Assembly (NCBI RefSeq): GCF_946220915.1
Contig: NZ_CAMIHH010000116.1
Location: 1 to 9,385, forward strand
Source of the DNA: an uncultured Flavobacterium sp.
GTDB lineage: Bacteria > Bacteroidota > Bacteroidia > Flavobacteriales > Flavobacteriaceae
Reading direction: 5' to 3'
DNA length: 9,385 bases
The notes under the pieces were generated by a model. That model saw only the letters and a program-made list of their open reading frames with translations, did not search any database and had not been told where the DNA came from. This document shows, piece by piece, positions 7,635 through 9,385 of this stretch. Each line of letters begins with the position of its first letter. The first letter of the stretch is position 1. The translations under genes and the position numbers were made by a program.

Positions 7635-8158
7635 CAATCGCAGGGAAAAGCACATTCGATCAATTTGAGCCTGTCATCCTTAAAGTAAAAGCGCCATTCA
7701 TAATCTTCAGCAGTATCGGGCAACAGGGTTACCACTTCCAAAAGCTCATCCTGCTCCCCTTCAACATCCTCAATATATTCAGCAGCCCCTGGATAGGTTT
7801 TGCTAAAGCTTTTGAGGGTCGTTGTGCGGTCAAACCAATCGTCCTTTATTGAAAAATATGTATTGCGGTTTTTAGTAAAATCCACACTCCTGAAATTCAT
7901 GATGCCGTTGTCCAGTTCATATTTCGCCCCTTTGTAATGCACCATTTTTATAGCGGCCTCTTCCTCACGACCGCATATTTCATCCTGCCGTGGCGCGGTA
8001 ATGCTATCGGCTTTTTTAAAGCGTTTGTCAAAATCGGTTTTGGAAATGGTCATGGGCACTTTATCGCTAATCCGGGCCTCGTCCCATGACAGGGTTTCAA
8101 TATCCTGGGAAAAAAGCTGTAGCGAAAAAATTAAAAAGAGTAAAGTAAAGGCTTTCAT
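7634..8158 (-). CDS. Small exported protein of unknown function
   Basis: I do not recognise this family. The 174-residue product starts with a clear signal peptide (MKAFTLLFLIFSLQLFSQ, cut before Asp19), which fixes ATG 8158 as the start; the frame stays open upstream to 8263 but that part looks unlike coding sequence. No lipobox cysteine is present, so it is probably periplasmic or exported rather than a lipoprotein. The mature part is charged, with many Asp, Glu and Lys residues and aromatic residues in the second half (YFSIKDDWFD, YEWRFYFKDD). It has three cysteines, at 62, 169 and 173, the last two forming CAFPC near the C-terminus. The alternating pattern suggests a small beta-rich domain (inference). 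It follows the RNA methyltransferase gene by 46 bases and its TGA overlaps the ATG of the cupin gene, so the three are likely one operon. Confidence 0.8.
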   Translation of the reverse strand: MKAFTLLFLIFSLQLFSQDIETLSWDEARISDKVPMTISKTDFDKRFKKADSITAPRQDEICGREEEAAIKMVHYKGAKYELDNGIMNFRSVDFTKNRNTYFSIKDDWFDRTTTLKSFSKTYPGAAEYIEDVEGEQDELLEVVTLLPDTAEDYEWRFYFKDDRLKLIECAFPCD

Positions 8159-8204
8159 TCGTGTCGTATTGGCAATTAATGAACGCCGAAAGGTAAGGAA
8201 TATT

Positions 8205-8996
8205 TTAAAAACCCCTTTGCCGTTTTGCCTCAAATATAAGAATCGCGGCAGCAACCGAAACATTCATGGAGTCGATGGCGCCCTGCATCGGTATGATGAT
8301 GTTATGGGTAGATGCCCTGCGCCATTCATCCGACAAACCGGTTGCCTCGGTACCCACCACAAGTGCTGTAGGCCCGGTATAATCCTGTACATGGTAGTGT
8401 GCCGAATCCTGCAATGTGGCACAGTATATATTTATATTCCTTGCTTTAAGGTAATCAATTACCTCTTGTGTACTGCCCGTCGCAATGTTATTTGTAAAAA
8501 GGCAGCCTACACTCGAGCGTACAATATTAGGATTATACAGGTCGCTTTTGGGGTTCGCTATAATCACGGCATCAAGGCTCGCGGCATCGGCAGTGCGCAG
8601 CATTGCACCGATGTTACCCGGCTTTTCGGTGGCTTCAGCAACAAGTATCAGCGGATTATCACCCGGCTCAAGATCTTGAAGGCTAAGGCTTTTCGTTTTT
8701 GCTACGGCAATAATGCCTTCAGTGGTGTCGCGGTACGCCAGCTTCTGGTAAACTTCGCGGCTTATTTCAATCGGTTCAGCCTGCCTTCCTGCCAGGGCTT
8801 TAACCTGGGTTTCAGTAAGCATACCCTGTACAAACAAGGCCGTTTCAACTTCATACCCGCCCTTTCGCGCCAGCTCAATTTCCCGCTGCCCCTCGATAAG
8901 GAATGTACCGCTTTGCCTGCGCGCTTTTGCCTTTTCCTGCAATTGCACAAGTTGCTTTATCAATGGGTTCTGGGCGCTTGTAATTTGTTTCAGCAT
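8205..8996 (-). CDS. TrmH/SpoU-family RNA 2'-O-methyltransferase
   Basis: The 263-residue protein has the layout of SPOUT-class enzymes that methylate the ribose 2'-OH of tRNA or rRNA using S-adenosylmethionine. Residues about 5-95 are the N-terminal substrate-binding domain (SAQNPLIKQL, FLIEGQREIELA, TEGIIAVA). Residues about 115-260 are the trefoil-knot methyltransferase domain. Motif 1 is EKPGNIGAMLRTADA (N128, catalytic Arg candidate R134). Motif 2 is VVGTEATGLS (E217). Motif 3 is IIIPMQGAIDSMNVSVAAA (N245). All three SpoU motifs are intact and the length is normal for the family. The closest well-known relatives are RlmB- and TrmH-like enzymes, but the exact RNA target cannot be read from sequence. 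ATG 8996 fits the domain start and lies about 14 bases after the predicted transcription start. It is the first gene of the minus-strand group. Confidence 0.93.
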   Translation of the reverse strand: MLKQITSAQNPLIKQLVQLQEKAKARRQSGTFLIEGQREIELARKGGYEVETALFVQGMLTETQVKALAGRQAEPIEISREVYQKLAYRDTTEGIIAVAKTKSLSLQDLEPGDNPLILVAEATEKPGNIGAMLRTADAASLDAVIIANPKSDLYNPNIVRSSVGCLFTNNIATGSTQEVIDYLKARNINIYCATLQDSAHYHVQDYTGPTALVVGTEATGLSDEWRRASTHNIIIPMQGAIDSMNVSVAAAILIFEAKRQRGF

Positions 8997-9016
8997 AGTT
9001 GCGATCGGTATATGTG

Positions 9017-9046
9017 CAAAGATAACAGTACAATTTTTAGAAGCAA
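9017..9046 (-). promoter_or_regulatory. Bacteroidetes-type promoter of the RNA methyltransferase gene
   Basis: On the minus strand TTG (9046-9044) is followed after 19 bases by TATCTTTG (9024-9017). This exactly fits the Bacteroidetes primary-sigma pattern TTG-N19-TAnnTTTG. Transcription would begin near 9010 and the leader before ATG 8996 would be about 14 bases. It probably drives the methyltransferase, the exported protein and the cupin gene together. Confidence 0.7.
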
Positions 9047-9058
9047 TGTTATGCCATC

Positions 9059-9096
9059 AAATAAAATGCCCTGACAGCATACAGCAATCAGGGCAT
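9059..9096 (-). terminator. Rho-independent terminator after the type A T9SS gene
   Basis: Bases 9066-9074 and 9088-9096 form a perfect 9-bp stem (ATGCCCTGA / TCAGGGCAT) around a 13-base loop. On the minus strand the stem is followed by TTTATTT, a U-rich tail. It lies about 20 bases after the stop of the gene ending at 9117 and just before the methyltransferase promoter, separating the two units. Confidence 0.8.
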
Positions 9097-9116
9097 CAAG
9101 ATAAGCGGGCAAAATA

Positions 9117-9385
9117 CTATCGCTTTACAATTTTATATGATGTACTGCCACCTTGTGATGATGTAACTTTAATCACATAAATACCCGCAGAAAGCCTTGC
9201 AAGATCAACCTCTGCACTGTTTGCATTATACTTGCTGCTATGAACGATACGGCCATTTATATCAGCAACTTCAATAGTGCTTATCTCTGTGCCACTGGTT
9301 ACATGCAATGTGTTATTTACAGGATTAGGATAAAGCGATACAGCTGTACTGTCAACATTTGGAAGGGAAAGATTGTCTGTAATGG
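9117..9385 (-). CDS. C-terminal end of a T9SS type A sorting-domain protein (partial, 5' end outside window)
   Basis: The frame is open from the window edge (first full codon 9383-9381) to TAG at 9117-9119, 89 residues. It contains LYPNPVNNTLHV, IEVADINGRIV, LARLSAGIYVIKV and a basic KIVKR end. This is the standard type A T9SS C-terminal domain (TIGR04183, Por secretion tail), cleaved during export. Internal TTG 9308 is not a real start because the sorting-domain sequence continues upstream. The passenger domain is outside the window, so the function (enzyme, adhesin or other) is unknown. It is not related to the type B tails at the other end of the window, though both would use the same secretion machine. 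Confidence 0.92.
   Translation of the reverse strand, partial: ITDNLSLPNVDSTAVSLYPNPVNNTLHVTSGTEISTIEVADINGRIVHSSKYNANSAEVDLARLSAGIYVIKVTSSQGGSTSYKIVKR

Noticed and set aside
7191..7688. 165-codon + strand open frame across the cupin region
   Set aside because: The opposite strand carries exact cupin motifs 1 and 2, so this frame is a shadow. The single TAG in the minus strand does not make the plus frame coding.
8188..8195. TACCTTTC on the minus strand as a promoter for the exported-protein gene
   Set aside because: It lacks the final G of TAnnTTTG and no well-placed TTG lies upstream; the short 46-base gap to the methyltransferase gene fits co-transcription better.
8001..9074. 357-codon open frame on the + strand, longer than the gene opposite it
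   Set aside because: It lies antisense to the RNA methyltransferase and exported-protein genes, whose minus-strand products carry full SpoU motifs and a signal peptide. Its translation has no recognisable domain and runs through the methyltransferase promoter.

Overview
The window looks like chromosomal DNA of a Bacteroidetes bacterium, most likely a flavobacterium. Three large or partial secreted proteins end in the type B (gliding-motility-associated) C-terminal sorting domain of the type IX secretion system (T9SS), and another ends in a type A T9SS sorting domain. Both signals are essentially restricted to this phylum. One very good match to the Bacteroidetes promoter form (TTG-N19-TAnnTTTG) and mostly weak Shine-Dalgarno sequences agree with this. 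Base composition looks moderately GC-rich for a flavobacterium (judged by eye, not calculated).

Layout. Positions 1-7069 (+ strand) hold a tandem row of three T9SS type B proteins: the tail of one (ends 208), a complete 1142-residue protein (248-3676) and a complete protein of about 1119 residues (3710-7069). The gaps are only 39 and 33 bases. The middle protein carries four copies of a roughly 201-residue super-repeat, each made of two related modules (A then B). Each module has two cysteines and an Asp-rich, EF-hand-loop-like start. The third protein has an N-terminal propeller-like region, a PKD domain and four diverged modules of the same family. Both complete proteins finish with a SprB-like domain and the sorting domain.

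Positions 7077-8996 (- strand) hold a probable operon read right to left: a TrmH/SpoU-family RNA 2'-O-methyltransferase with a good promoter, a small exported protein of unknown function, and a cupin gene whose start overlaps the previous stop codon. The cupin frame is cut by one in-frame TAG lying exactly between cupin motif 1 and cupin motif 2, while both motifs are otherwise perfect. It converges on the third type B gene with 7 bases between the stops. Positions 9117-9385 (- strand) are the C-terminal end of a T9SS type A secreted protein, followed by a clear rho-independent terminator (9059-9096).

How it fits together. The type B proteins are probably exported across the outer membrane by T9SS (with a PorP/SprF-like partner not seen here) and displayed on or released from the cell surface as elongated multidomain adhesin-like proteins. 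The minus-strand group is a separate unit. No RNA gene, insertion sequence, phage gene or CRISPR array was seen. I did not find a clearly new biological system. The strongest oddities are the amber-interrupted cupin and the A/B super-repeat architecture.
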